Shown here piece after piece: positions 22,870-34,250 of a stretch of 64,000 nt of DNA. Each line of letters starts with the position of its first letter. Positions within the stretch are counted from its first letter, which is position 1. The position numbers and the translations under genes were made by a program. The notes below the pieces were generated by a model. The model did not search any database. It was not told the origin of the DNA and worked only from the letters and a program-made list of their open reading frames with translations. This stretch comes from Polytrichum commune (lineage: Eukaryota > Streptophyta > Polytrichopsida > Polytrichales > Polytrichaceae), in the NCBI GenBank assembly GCA_950295325.1, contig OX485808.1, positions 9,054,501 to 9,118,500 on the forward strand, given 5' to 3'.

Positions 22870-23095
22870 GATCCTCAGAACTGTGGGTCTAATCCATCTC
22901 TAAGATATTCCTCTTTGAAGAGCTTGTTAGCTCATTGTGTGTGGGAGCATAATTTTGAAAGTTGGGTGAATCACTTCGGACCTCCTTTTGTCATCCCAAA
23001 GTTTTCAACAAACCTTTAAGATCGAAGATAGGGGTCTACCCATGAAACCCACCATCATAAATCATGGATCAACCTATGCAAGGCAAGCTTGGCCC
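22870..23095 (+). repeat. Dispersed repeat R5, copy 1
   Basis: Shares an ordered set of motifs with 26085-26325 and 31188-31392: 'gagct(t/c)...agctca', 'tttgaaagttg', 'ggacctcctttt', 'ggatcaacctatgcaag(g/a)c' and 'agcttggccc'. All are in the same orientation. Class unknown. Confidence 0.55.
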
Positions 23096-23437
23096 ACCAT
23101 CCCTTCTAGTATGACAAACTAGAAAGTAATTTCTTCAGTAACCTAACACTGCTCTTTAAACATATTAATTTAAGCCTTAAAACAATGGATAACTTTATAG
23201 ATAAGCACTCAATATTTTAGCCAACCTAACAAGAATTTAATCCCAAGACTTTATGCATAACTCTAATGAGTCATGGTATCGAAACCATTCATAAATGTTG
23301 AAACGTTAATAGGTGATATTACTATAGCGCCATGTAAGTTTGCATTGATATATACATGTAAACATCAAGAGGGTATCAATATTGGTAGCAAGGGATGTGA
23401 TGATGTGACACCACATAGGTAAAATATTTTAAATTTA

Positions 23438-23935
23438 GGGCCACTTCACACAGAAGCCAAGAGTTGTGACCATGAAATTGTGAGACCCCCCAAAAAAGTG
23501 TTCAAAGGCCGTCCCAATACACCTCCAAAATCATGTAGTGTGGTCATGGACCCTCAAGTGTAGTGTGAAGTCATATGCGACCGGGCCCTCAACCAAATGC
23601 TATTTCAATGAGTTTCTATTCATGCGGGTCCTCATGCATAATAAAATAGATTAAATCAATGGTTGTGAGCGTTAGAGTGTCTTGGTCTCCCAGTTTTGTG
23701 TTAAGCCTACCTCCAAAAGGTGGTTTTTGAAAATAATCCAAGTGACCATGAAACATGATCCATTCAATGTCATGTAGGAATCCATGTAGACTTTGCATCC
23801 ATCTCACATTCACATACTCCGTTGGTCCCTCAAGCGTGGTGTGAAGCGAACTTGAACCGGCTCCGCCTTTTCCACCAATGAGAGTGCTTGAAGTGTAATG
23901 GTCACGGGCTCTCAGTCTCGTGTGTGAAGTGGCCC
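23438..23935 (+). mobile_element. Tourist-like MITE family A, copy 2
   Basis: 498 bp with GGGCCACTTCACAC at the left and GTGTGAAGTGGCCC at the right, in the same orientation as copy 1. Flanks are TTA on the left and TCA on the right, so the duplication has decayed by one base. No coding content despite an open stretch at 23616-23939. Confidence 0.85.
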
Positions 23936-24373
23936 TCACACAAGTAGCCTTATTATGGTTACCCCGATTGAAGAAAATAAGTGCATGACATTAGTCACCA
24001 CCATAGAGCGGTGTCTAGTTTAGTACTTATTAAATTGATGATGGGTACTTTGTGCACGGGTTTCGACAAGACCTTGACCGATGTGAAGACAACATGTGTC
24101 AAAAATCTTTTAAAAAGTATTTACTTATAATATGTCGAACTAGAGTACACCAAGTACTAATACTGAATTGTACCCGTTCATAATCCACATAAGCGGTACT
24201 TTATATCTACGGAAAGTTTTTCTAAGCATTTGCTTGGGCCAAGGATTTGTGTCACTAAAGCAAGTTGAAGGTGAAAACGTTCGGAACGCTTTATAACTCA
24301 AAGATATATTTTCTTATCATATCTAACCCCTGTTCTCAATATCAAAGATCCCAAGTTAGTATGGTGAGATTAA

Positions 24374-24891
24374 GGGCGGGTTTAGACTTGGAGTCAAGGC
24401 TCAAAAATGGGTTGGGGTGCAAGAAATCCACTCCTCTCATTGGTAGAGAGGTTGGGACTCGCCTTTTCAAGTTTACACCATGAGTTGGGGCCAATTAACA
24501 CATAAATTCTTTTATTCATCATGACAATGGCCTCAAGCCTTGGAAAAGAGAGCTCCCAACCTTGTGGACTCTTTCCCTCTAGTTGAGGCCATTGTCAAAG
24601 CTTTTATTTGCTTGTAGTAGTTTATTCTTTGAGCATTGAATAGGAGGGGAGAAATTCTAAATTTGAGGTGGATAACACTCACTCAACATGGCTCCTGTAT
24701 TGAGGTGGATAACCCTCTCATAATTGCAGCCTCCAAATGGCCCCAACCCCACCTAAATAGGTTTACACATGAAAGCAATGAATGGAGTTAGGTTATTTCT
24801 TATTAATGGCCTTGGGGGCCCATTTGCATGCCACATGGGACATATTGGCCTTCGTTCACCAATGGCCCTGGCCCCAAGTCTAAACAGGCCC
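24374..24891. mobile_element. Tourist-like MITE family D
   Basis: 518 bp flanked by perfect TAA (24371-24373, 24892-24894). The left end is GGGCGGGTTTAGACTTGG and the complement of the right end is GGGCCTGTTTAGACTTGG, giving 16 of 18 identical and similarity to about 28 bases. The GGGCCTGTTT type of terminus is classic for plant PIF/Harbinger MITEs. The interior is unlike families A-C and non-coding. Confidence 0.8.
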
Positions 24892-26084
24892 TAAGTTGGG
24901 ATGAATTCACGTGGAATCCATCCATAAACCTATATGGAGTACGTTTTTAAAGAACACCCTTACATGAGTGGCATATATCTTGAGCCATTTTATTGTCAAA
25001 CCTAAACATGTTGTGGTCCAAACACACCGCAGAACAACTGCACACGGGGAAATCTCCATTTATACCTGCGAGACAGGTCAACATCCCAAAACCAAGAACA
25101 TCCAAGGAGCGGAAAGCGGTTACAATGATCTGAATTATAATCAAGTAGTGGAGTAGTGCGGGGTTAGCTTGGTGAACATAAAGGTTGTCGCTCATGTGAA
25201 CATTGATGGGGGAAGCATATATTTACATTTGAATAAGGTCTTATCTAGGGTATTTGACAAGGGACCATTTTTTCTTGAAGGGCACATGCCTGGTGACTTA
25301 GGTGATGATGGTCACCACCAAAACCAGTTTCGAGATATACCTCCAATTGCTTCAAATGATGATATATCTTGTAGATCTTGCTCATAGAATATCATTTCCA
25401 CTTTGTAGAGCTTTTCAATATCTCTCTACTCACACAATGAGTGTCCCTTAGCCATGTGGGCATGGCCATTCAAACATCGATTCCTAGTCATGTTGATTTT
25501 TGATATATTTTGTCGCCCCTCCAATCTTTGTACTTGGGAAGTAAGATTGAGCTCTTTGGATTGCATCCTCAATATCTCACATTTTGCCATCGTACCCATA
25601 ACTAGAAGTGAAAGTACGAGAATATAGTGGGTGTTTGAATCTTCAAGAGTTGTTGTGTTGTTGAGGCAAATGCCACCACAACTGCCCCATCACTTTATGA
25701 AAGTGCTCTAAATTTGGGGCTTGGAGGGTGTATGTGGTCATGGAAAGAAGAGGAGAACCTTAACTTTGACCTCCTATGACTACTGCATCTCAACTTCAGT
25801 TATAAAACTTGAAATGACAATCTCCATGATTCAAGATTACTAACTAATTGAGACAATCTCCAATTTTACACAATGAATCAGAATTGTTTGTGACGTTGGA
25901 AGGGCCCATCTACAAAAGGTAAATCGATAAAATTCAATTGTTGATCTTATTTGGACACATGTATTTAAGTGGTGGGTGGTTAGGCCATATTTAACAACGG
26001 ACATAAAAAAACCATGCGTTGAAAAGAGTTTGGTCTAGTGCTTCAAGTTTGTTAAACATCCTAAGCTTAATAGAGTTATTTGTA
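24892..26084. other. No gene recognised
   Basis: Several open stretches of 60-80 codons occur on both strands (24947-25195 minus, 24968-25387 plus). None has a recognisable domain or supporting splice sites. No transposon ends were seen. Confidence 0.4.
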
Positions 26085-26325
26085 AAGTTTCTCAAAGAGG
26101 GACAAAACCATGGGATTGATCCTTCTTTTTTAGAAAGCTCATATCAAGAACTCGGTAGCTTGTTGTGTATTGGAGCCAATTTGAAAGTTGAGTGGGACTT
26201 TTGGGGCCTCCTCTTTCCACCTCTCAAACTTTGAGAGAATTTTAGGATCTAAAATAGGGTATATGTATGGGACCCAATGTCCTAAATCCGGGATCAACCT
26301 ATGCAAGACTAGCTTGGCCCAGTTA
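26085..26325 (+). repeat. Dispersed repeat R5, copy 2
   Basis: Aligns with 22870-23095 and 31188-31392. Key shared parts are 'cctctcaaactttgagaga' (also at 31310-31330), 'tttgaaagttg' and 'gggatcaacctatgcaag'. Confidence 0.55.
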
Positions 26326-29116
26326 GAACAAGCTAGGAAGTCGGTTTTTAATAGCATGCCACCACTCATTGTGTTTGATAAACTAACCATTAAGAAAACT
26401 TGGGTGACTTTGTGTTACACTCTAACCACCCTAATATCATGCATGTGGCAACCAAAGTGCACGTGATAGGAAGCATGTATGTAGTGTTAGTATGGGTGCT
26501 CGATAAAAGGGAATCAATGTAGCATGTGACATTATGGAATAACACAAAGTCCAACATCGCAATAATGACAATAATTGCAATGATGCCAACATGATGCGCG
26601 TGGTTTCAACTCTTTGGTGGATTACTTATTGTCAAAATTTGCTCTATATGGGAGGGGAATGGGCCAACAAGAAGGGAAATTCAAACAGAGAACATCCGTC
26701 CCCTATGATTTCGGGACATACGAGAAGGAGTAACATAAAAAAGGATATACTTAATTCTCATAAACTTAGGGTTTGGAACTGAACTCATGATTAATATGAT
26801 TTATTTTACATCTAATAATCAACATAATTTCCGGAGGGGAGGGGACCCTATTGTATATTGAACAACACATCAGGATAATTACCAATCATTCAAGAGAAAT
26901 CTATAGAATATACCTCAAATTATTAAAGAAAAACCGAAAAAATGTCCATAACATTATTCATATCCATAATAGTGTTCTTCGAGACTCACAATATTCTAAG
27001 AAATATTCCCTATATTTTGAATATTCTCTTGTCAGTCCCACAGAACATTGTTATGAATATGAATATTGTTATGTCAACATATAACCGGTTGGACTTGAAA
27101 AGTTTGCCGAATATACTTAAAAATCTCCCGGGACACCGGGTCCCAAATGTCGGTATTGGGTGTCCAAAATTTCGGCACTTCAATGGCGGCCGTTGGAATT
27201 GAAGTAGCCAACATGGCAAATGAAAATGCCCCCCCCCCCCCCCCCCCAACCAACCCCAAGGACCGGTGTGAAAATGGATGTACTTCATCCGACCACCGTC
27301 ACTATATTAGTTGGAGTTGCATGTACTTCTCCCAACCGAAAGGCTGACGACAAAAGTATGTAAGAAGGGGCTGTGTGGCAGGCAAGGCCAGCTTGAGTTA
27401 ATAGCAAAATAGTAATAAATGATAAACAAATACTAAGGCCTGCCGCTTAGTATGTAGCCGAAATGTGGATGGCAATATTCGCCCTTTTGACATTTATAAC
27501 GGAATCGAAGGTGTACCTACCAACCCCCTCTTTTTTCGTTTTTTCGAAGTTCTCAAGAAATGGCCAACGTGGCGACAATCATTGGGGCGAGTGAATGATA
27601 TTACACATTTTCATCCAAATAAGCTCACCTTCGTTCATTCGTGAATGAGCGGTTTCATCCAAGCTTTATAGTTTTTGGGGCTCGCATTTATGGAAAAAGG
27701 ACGTAATATTCAATTCTCATGTTAAGGATTTTCCATGTGACCTTTCTTCCCATTAAAAATGAGGGTTGGTATCCATCCATTTATTTGGTAAAAACATTCT
27801 CTCATTTTTGGCATAAATTGAAAATTCAATTGCAAAAGAACTCAAAATACAACAAACCCAGGCGAACCTGCTATAAGGTGAACTTTAATGACACCTATTG
27901 GGGGAAGGGTGAAAACGTAGAGAAACATTGTATGCCTATTGTTTTATTTATTTTAGGGTCTATTTGATCCCTAATAAAATTCAAACATCATCAAAAGTAA
28001 TCTTAAACCTCTTTGTGTGGCATCTAGGAGCCTGAGTTAAGCTTCTCAAACTTGTAAAGGCTCATATGAACCAAGAACTTACCACTGTATGGGAAGGAAG
28101 GTATTTGGCGAACCAATGAGAGGAGAGCAGGGGTGGTGAGTCATCCACCAACTCGAGATGATTATTAGTTATAGTTGACCAACTCAAGGATGAATCCCAT
28201 ATCTCCATGGATGAACATTCCAACATGTTCTTTATAACCTTTTTACTCTTGGATGAGCGATTGGTTATGATTTGAAGCCCTTTTAAGAAAGACCCCTTTG
28301 CATGTTTTTGTGTGGGATGTCAATGCATTTTCCACACAAAGCTTATTTATTTATTACAATGACATTCCATCTATGGAAATGAATATGAAATTGCCAACAT
28401 TGAAATGACCCGACTCGAATGTTATCACATTCACATTCACATTAACGCATCAATAAGTCTATTCACACTCTCACATTCTTGCGTCTTTTCGAAGAAATTG
28501 TACATCGATTCAATATGATGCACATCAATATGTACGTTCATGTACATATATGTGCATTTGATGTAAGTAGCACTTCCTTTGAGGCTTGGGGTCCGTGAGG
28601 AGAAGGAATTATTGCATACAAGCATACCTCTCATCCATCCATCATTAAAACAAACTTGACCCCCTATAGAGTTTGTTGCCAGTTCAACGCAAGTAACTCG
28701 AGTACACTAAATTGGGGTCTTTAAAGCTACATTTAGTGTCCAATCAACTTCAAAAAGTAACATGCAAGTTGCATACTATTTCAAGGTTTTACACTGGACG
28801 AACGAGGAATATGACATGAAGTTCACACGGACCACACTATATTTAATTCCTATAAAAATGCTCATAGTCACAAACCTCATTTGACCCTTTCTACTGAGAT
28901 ATACACCCCCCCCAGCCCCCCCACCCCACTTTCGAACAATGTTCGTCGTTGACACATTGTTTCTTTCCGCCATTAAGTAACATTTTAAATCCTTAAAAGT
29001 AGGAACGAAGACCTCAATTTGGATTCGCTAACCGGGTCGTTAATAATGGCATGTTTCATAACATAGTGGACGGAGGCTAATTGAGGAAAATAAACCATTT
29101 ACGACCCATCTACGTT
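26326..29116. other. No gene recognised; 19-base poly-C
   Basis: Short frames without motifs. A 19-base C run is at 27229-27247 and a broken C-rich run at about 28905-28927. No RNA gene or transposon end was identified. Confidence 0.45.
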
Positions 29117-29176
29117 AATATATCTATCTATCTCTCTCTCTCTCTATATATATATATATCTATATCTAGATATATG

Positions 29177-29212
<36 letters not shown>

Positions 29213-29266
29213 TATGTGTGTGTGTGTGTATGTGTATATGTATATGTATATATAGATCGATCGATA
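29117..29266. repeat. Compound microsatellite (TATC/TC/TA/ATGT/GT)
   Basis: About 150 bases of successive short-period repeats: TATC, TC, TA, ATGT, GT and again TATG/TA, ending in 'gatcgatcgat'. Long open frames across it are artefacts of the periodicity. Confidence 0.95.
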
Positions 29267-29701
29267 CAATTGGTCAACGTTGAAAGGAATCTCCTGTGTT
29301 TGTGTTCGTGTTCGCATGCAAATGTGGTAGTACACCATACCAAATGTAATAATAATAAGTACCATTAAGTCGCATACATTGTAGGAAGACGAATCGAGGA
29401 TTCGTGAAGGGGTAATGTCTCGCCATGCAAATGCATGGGAACGGCTTTACGGACCACTCGGAGCGCGCCACTTGTCGATCACACGTTGAGCCTGGGACAT
29501 GGAGAAAAGGCCAAGTCCGGGTGGGGGGGGGGTCGCCACGTCAGATGCCATGCAACAAAATCGCATTTCACGGCACCACAGAGGCCGTCGGAAGTAAAAG
29601 TACGTGGACCAGGCAACAGTTCCGAACATGGGCTCATTGTATGTTGTTGGGAATGAATTAAGTTAAGTTAAGTTAAGTGCATGGGGTTATGGAGCGGCCA
29701 A

Positions 29702-29828
29702 TCGTAAGCCTCGAATTTGGGAACGCGGTTCCCAAGCTCGTGCATGGTGGCGGCATCTTGGCGCTTTATAGACGAGCGGTGCATGCAAATTTGTTAACAA
29801 ACGTTTTAACATTGGGACAATAATCTTA
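29702..29828 (+). repeat. Left half of a repeat split by MITE A copy 3
   Basis: Aligns with 31497-31610: 'cctcgaatttggga', 'ttcccaag', 'ggatggtgg(c/cc)gcatc' and 'gggaca'. The continuation lies on the far side of the MITE at 30413-30445. Confidence 0.65.
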
Positions 29829-30409
29829 GGGCCACTTCACACACAAGGCTGAAGGCCCTTGACCATGGCAATGTAAGAGCTCTCATTGGTCGAAAAGGCG
29901 GAGACCGTCCAAGTTCACTTCACACTAGGAGGTGAAGGTCTAAAGGCTCAAAGAAAAGTCCGTGGATGAAAAGTCTACATGGAGTCTTACATGGCTGGTT
30001 GTGGATAAGGGTGCATGGTCTACCGGAATTTGCGTCAGACCCGCCTCCAAGAGGTGGGCTTGACGCAAATTCCGGGAGACCATGACTTTTTTAATAGTTT
30101 TTTTTCCAGCAGGACAGATTTCAAGACAGATTGCATGGCATATTCCAGAACAGACAAACACCACCAAGTAATTATCTTAAATTGATAAACTTGAAGACAT
30201 ATTATATTAAACCAAATCCTCCCCTCTTTTTTCCGCCAACAAAATATGCAATGGTCCCCCAACATGATTCATTCTCACTTCACACTATGTTTGAGGGCCC
30301 AAGACTACAAAAATGGCTTTCCCAACACCCATGGTACAGCCTTTGGATGAGAGTCAAGGGTCCTCACCATTACAAGGTCACGGCTCTTGGCTCATGTGTG
30401 AAGTGGCCC
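29829..30409 (-). mobile_element. Tourist-like MITE family A, copy 3 (581 bp)
   Basis: Ends GGGCCACTTCACAC and GTGTGAAGTGGCCC with perfect TTA duplications (29826-29828, 30410-30412). It is about 80 bases longer than the other copies and is the most diverged internally, including an extended hairpin at 30014-30084. Orientation is opposite to copies 1, 2 and 7. Confidence 0.85.
30014..30084. other. Long hairpin inside MITE A copy 3
   Basis: Two arms of about 33 bases, starting CATGGTCTACCGGAATTTGC and ending with its near-complement GGGAGACCATG, enclose a very short loop around 'tccaaga'. Other family A copies share only the small central palindrome 'acctccaagaggt', so the long stem is special to this copy. 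Such a stem could feed small-RNA processing; that is inference. Confidence 0.7.
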
Positions 30410-30445
30410 TTAGACTTCTCGTGTCATTTGGAACACACCAATTAA

Positions 30446-30950
30446 GGTCCACGTCACACATGAGACCGAGAGCCCGTGACCATTCTGCTTCAAGCACTCT
30501 CATTGGTGGAAAATGCGGAGCCGGTCCAAGTTCGCTACTTCACACTACACTTGAGGGACCGACGGAGTATGTGAATGCGAGATGGATGTAAGGTCTACAT
30601 GGGTTCCTACGTGGCATCGAATGGATCATGTTTCATGGTCACTTGGAGTGTTTCCAAAATCTGTTGGAGGTAGGCCTGACACAAAACCGTCGGGAGACCA
30701 TGGCACTCCGAACACTCGCCATTGTTGGTTTCTTGTGTGTTTTTATCATGTGTGAGGACACGCGTGAATAGATGTTCATTGAAATAGCATTTGGTTGAGG
30801 GCCCTGGTCACATATGACTTCACGCTACACTTGAGAGTCCGTGACCATGCTACATGACTTTGGAGGTGTCTTGAGACGGCCTTTGGACACTTTCTCTTGG
30901 GCTCTCACAATTTCGTGGTCACGGCGCTTGGCTCGTGTGTGAAGTGGCCC
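30446..30950 (-). mobile_element. Tourist-like MITE family A, copy 4
   Basis: 505 bp with ends GGTCCACGTCACAC (two changes from consensus) and GTGTGAAGTGGCCC, flanked by TAA (30443-30445, 30951-30953). It lies 36 bases from copy 3, in the same orientation, within the same host repeat. Confidence 0.85.
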
Positions 30951-31187
30951 TAACCATGTAATTGGCATGCTTGTATTATAATAGAAATATCTACAAACCT
31001 CATAACAGTATCCAACCACAAAATGTAGGTGGGGTGGGGTGGGGCCGGAAATAAGTTAGATATGCTTCAAAACTAACCCCATGCTTATTCTCTCTTACTA
31101 TCAGATTCAGCATGATAAACTTGAGTGAAGCAGTTACATTGAGTATTGTTAGAATGGAACATTTAATAACAACTGAATAATGTGGCA

Positions 31188-31392
31188 AGTCCCTCAACTG
31201 TGGGTTTGATCCTTTTGTGAGGGGACTTTTATTAAGAGCTCACCAACTCATCGTCACATTGCATAGCCTTGTTTGAAAGTTGGTGCAAGTTTTGGGACCT
31301 CCTCTTCCCATCTCTCAAACTTTGAGAGAACTTTAAGATGTGCATGCGACCCGTTGTTTTAAATCTCGGATCTGCCTATGCAAAGCTAGCAT
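31188..31392 (+). repeat. Dispersed repeat R5, copy 3
   Basis: Shares 'gagctcaccaactcat', 'tttgaaagttggtgcaagtt', 'gggacctcctcttccca', 'ctctcaaactttgagagaac' and 'cctatgcaaagctagc' with the other two R5 copies. Confidence 0.55.
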
Positions 31393-31476
31393 CCATCATC
31401 CATGATAATATTTGTTCACTTATTCATAAGAAGTGACATCCAAAAAGTTACCATAGTAACATAAAATACCATATGA

Positions 31477-31497
31477 CACTAAATATCATATTTAGTG
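31477..31497. repeat. 21-bp palindrome CACTAAAT/ATTTAGTG
   Basis: A near-perfect palindrome with the same CACTA...TAGTG ends as the element at 16553, but with no interior. It abuts the empty-site repeat at 31498 and may be an extreme deletion derivative or a solo end. Confidence 0.55.
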
Positions 31498-31655
31498 TAA
31501 TACCCTCGAATTTGGGATCCGGATTCCCAAGTGTGGATGGTGGCCGCATCTAATTGGCAAGGTGAGTGGTGCATATGCACTTTTTTCAAGCTTAAACAGG
31601 GACACTTGTAGACTTCTCACATCATTTAAAACACACAATCGAACCCTTTTATATG
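31498..31655 (+). repeat. Unoccupied paralogue of the MITE A3/A4 target
   Basis: Continuous sequence 'gggacacttgta' followed by 'gacttctcacatcattt' and 'aacacacaat'. It corresponds to 29702-29828 joined to 30413-30445, with copy 3 absent. It therefore shows the pre-insertion state of a related site. Confidence 0.65.
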
Positions 31656-32224
31656 CGAGACGGTGCATTCCAATGAATTTGGAACTTTCACATAATCACC
31701 CTTGATGTTCAAGGGCAACAAATAAATCCACTATCACCAACATGTTTTATGATCCACCACTGTTATTTGAAAAAAAAAAATCTTATTATGACGATATGCA
31801 AAGAGAAAACCTCTTTCCTTCACCAAAATTTGAGAAGATCCAACAATCACAAAGTTGAATTTTGCTTATTGGGGCAGTTAGTGATTTCTTTCTAAATTTC
31901 GATGATGTGATGGATGAGGGAGTTCACTTGAAATAGAAACCATAATATCTACATATTTCTAGAGTACACAAATGTAGGAATTTCAAATTTGGAGTTCATA
32001 TGCCTATTTATAGAAGTGGTTAAAGTTTGTTGACCATATGATGGGTGTCCCTCACAATGAGCTTGAATGCTCCATGTTGAGTAGGCTCCCTAGGATGAAG
32101 ACATGAAGTGCCTCCACAATTGCTTCTCTTTTTGAGAGAAGCCATGTAGGGCTCCCTTTGAAACGAAAGGTTTCAAGGAGATGGGTCTTACATGGTCTTT
32201 TTGTTTTGCTTTTTCTTCCGACTA
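31656..32224. other. No gene recognised
   Basis: AT-rich DNA with an A-run near 31770. No coding motif or transposon end was seen. Confidence 0.4.
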
Positions 32225-32555
32225 GCCCACTTCTTCAAGAATATGGAACATGCAATGACCATTGAGTACAATATGGTTAGCAAATCCTAATTGAGGCCAT
32301 AGCCACTTTCCTCATAATTTTTGGAGCTCATAGGAACATCTTATTCCATTATCTAAGTGAAGATTCTAGTGCTCATTAGATGGTCACGTAGCAAAAAAAA
32401 AGGAAAAAAAAAGGAAAAAAACTTCATGTTGAGAGTTGAACCTAGAGTGGTTCTTAAGTTGTGAGCTTTTAGTTCAATCTCTTCTAAACACATGTCTTGT
32501 TGGTGCCCATTCTTGGAGTGACACCAAACCACATACCACTTAAATGTAGGTGTAT
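32225..32555 (+). repeat. Dispersed repeat R3, copy 1
   Basis: The family template reads: 'atagccactttcctcat', 'ggagctcataggaa(t/c)atc', 'tcaaagtgaagatt', 'gtgctcatta(a/g)(a/g)tggtca', a homopolymer tract, 'ttgagcctaga', 'ttttgaacacat', 'ggtgtccattcttggat', 'accacataccactcaaa', 'taggtgtcc'. In this copy the homopolymer is an A-rich run (32394-32420). All copies found are in plus orientation. Class unknown. Confidence 0.6.
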
Positions 32556-32624
32556 GACTAAGAGAAGGAAGCGGATTAGGCACATCTATTTTAGTGCAAG
32601 ATGATAAGGAAATCAATATTGTGC

Positions 32625-32860
32625 ATGCAACCATTTTTCTCATAAATTTTGGAGTTGGTATAAATATCTTATAAATTTCCTCAAAGTGAACTATTCTCAT
32701 TCTTATTAAACAGTCATTTAGGGTCCCCCCCCCCCAACCTACCAATTTTATTGATGTTTGAGCCTAGACACAAGACTTTTGGTGTCCTTTCTTACATCCA
32801 CACCTAACTACACATCACTATGCTATAGGTGTCCAATTAAGATAAGTAGTTGAATTAACC
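32625..32860 (+). repeat. Dispersed repeat R3, copy 2
   Basis: Same order of motifs with an 11-base C run at 32725-32735, 'ttgagcctagac', 'ggtgtcctttcttacatcc' and 'taggtgtccaattaag'. Confidence 0.6.
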
Positions 32861-33689
32861 TAGTACTTACCTTAGCAGAAAACATGGTTGCAATGAACAA
32901 GGTTTTCCAAAAACATGCTTGTGAAATTGACACAACCAACATATGAGGGGTCCAAACTGGACAAGTGGATTTTACAATGCAATCGTTTGGAATCATGTTG
33001 TTTGGGGTCCACATAGTTGGAACCTTAAGGTCAACTCTCTTGTTTCTCATTTGGATTTCCTCACCCAACATATCTTAACATTGTCAACAACCTCGGCGGT
33101 GGAAGTAAGCGAACCATGAACATTGTCAAGTCAAGTCCAAGGTAGACATGTCATATTCAAGCACCTACTTTTGGGTGGAAATTTTTGATAGTGCTCTCCT
33201 AAACCAAATAGTAAAATTAATATTCTAAAGACCATTTTACAACTAATTGGTTGGGATGATAATAGTCCAAGTTTTTATCACCCGCTCAACACTAGCCACT
33301 TCATTCCCACCTATATTATCACTTAAGAAGATAATGTAATTACTTTTTAGAATTGATTACATTTTGACATTTTGACACCTTGATACAATTCCTATGGCAT
33401 TTGAACAAGATTTGTTGATCATTTAAAAAAAAAAATGTATTGCACATCAATTGGGTTCAAATGTCCAAATTGCAAACCTCTTGAAAGCAAGGTATATGGC
33501 CCTATTGACAATTTTATAGATTAATATGGCATTATATAGGATCACGAATTGTCTCGTCCAATTTGCAATTGCAAATAACAAAGATTATCATAAGCTTCAA
33601 GTTTCATAACTAGAGTGGGGATGCAAAAACTATAAGAGTCCAAAGTGAAGAGATCATAGAGTTGCTCCCCGTTTAGACAGTCACTTCAT

Positions 33690-33850
33690 GATTATCATCA
33701 ACTTCTCATAAGTTGCAGAACCCACCTTTAATGTGAGTTGACTGCCAATTGCCTCATATTTCTCAAAGCTCATAGGAATATCATATTCTATTGTCCAAGT
33801 GGAGACTCTCGGAGTAATCAAATGGTCATACCCCCCCCCCCTAAAAATAA
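33690..33850 (+). repeat. Dispersed repeat R3, copy 3 (left half)
   Basis: Contains 'caaagctcataggaatatca', 'gtccaagtggagactc', 'aatggtcata' and an 11-base C run at 33831-33841. The right half is not evident. Confidence 0.5.
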
Positions 33851-34069
33851 AAGAAAACAAGCAGCTAGTTGCAAGAGTGCTCTGCCATGTTATCATCCTA
33901 CGCACGTGTAACCATGAGTTCCCATTTACCTAGTATCTATAACATTCAAGATTAAAAAATAACTTTTACTTCAACTTAGAGTAAGAGCATGACTTCTACC
34001 TTAATGAAATTTATAAAACTTCTTAAAGATAGAGGCCAAATATGACTCATTTCATATACCATCACTAGG

Positions 34070-34250
34070 TCTCTTTCCCACAGGGTGATGCCAATAACAA
34101 TATGTTGTCTACTAAACCTTGAATTGGTATCATGTTTTGAACACATTGTCCCACGTGTTTTTTAAAACACGCCTTTTTGAGGTGCATTTTTCTACATCCA
34201 CACCTACTAACCACTTGACATTCAAACATAGGTGTCCAAAAAGGAAAGGC
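34070..34250 (+). repeat. Dispersed repeat R3, copy 4 (right half)
   Basis: Contains 'aaaccttgaattggtatcat', 'ttttgaacacat', 'catccacacc', 'cttgacattcaaacatagg' and 'tgtccaaaaag', matching the part of the family after the homopolymer. Confidence 0.45.

Noticed and set aside
23270-23290. 'atggtatcgaaacc' as a Met-tRNA primer-binding site of an LTR retrotransposon
   Set aside because: It departs from the usual TGGTATCAGAGC and no LTR pair, polypurine tract or reverse transcriptase lies nearby.
23616-23939. 107-codon open stretch on the minus strand as a gene
   Set aside because: It lies inside Tourist-like MITE A copy 2; corresponding frames recur in other copies because the MITE sequence is repeated, not because it codes.
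24947-25195. Cys-containing 82-codon minus-strand stretch as a small secreted or finger protein
   Set aside because: No signal peptide, no consistent Cys spacing of a known family, and the opposite strand is equally open.
29081-29368. Open frames of 70-95 codons on both strands
   Set aside because: They run through a compound microsatellite, which lacks stops by its periodicity.
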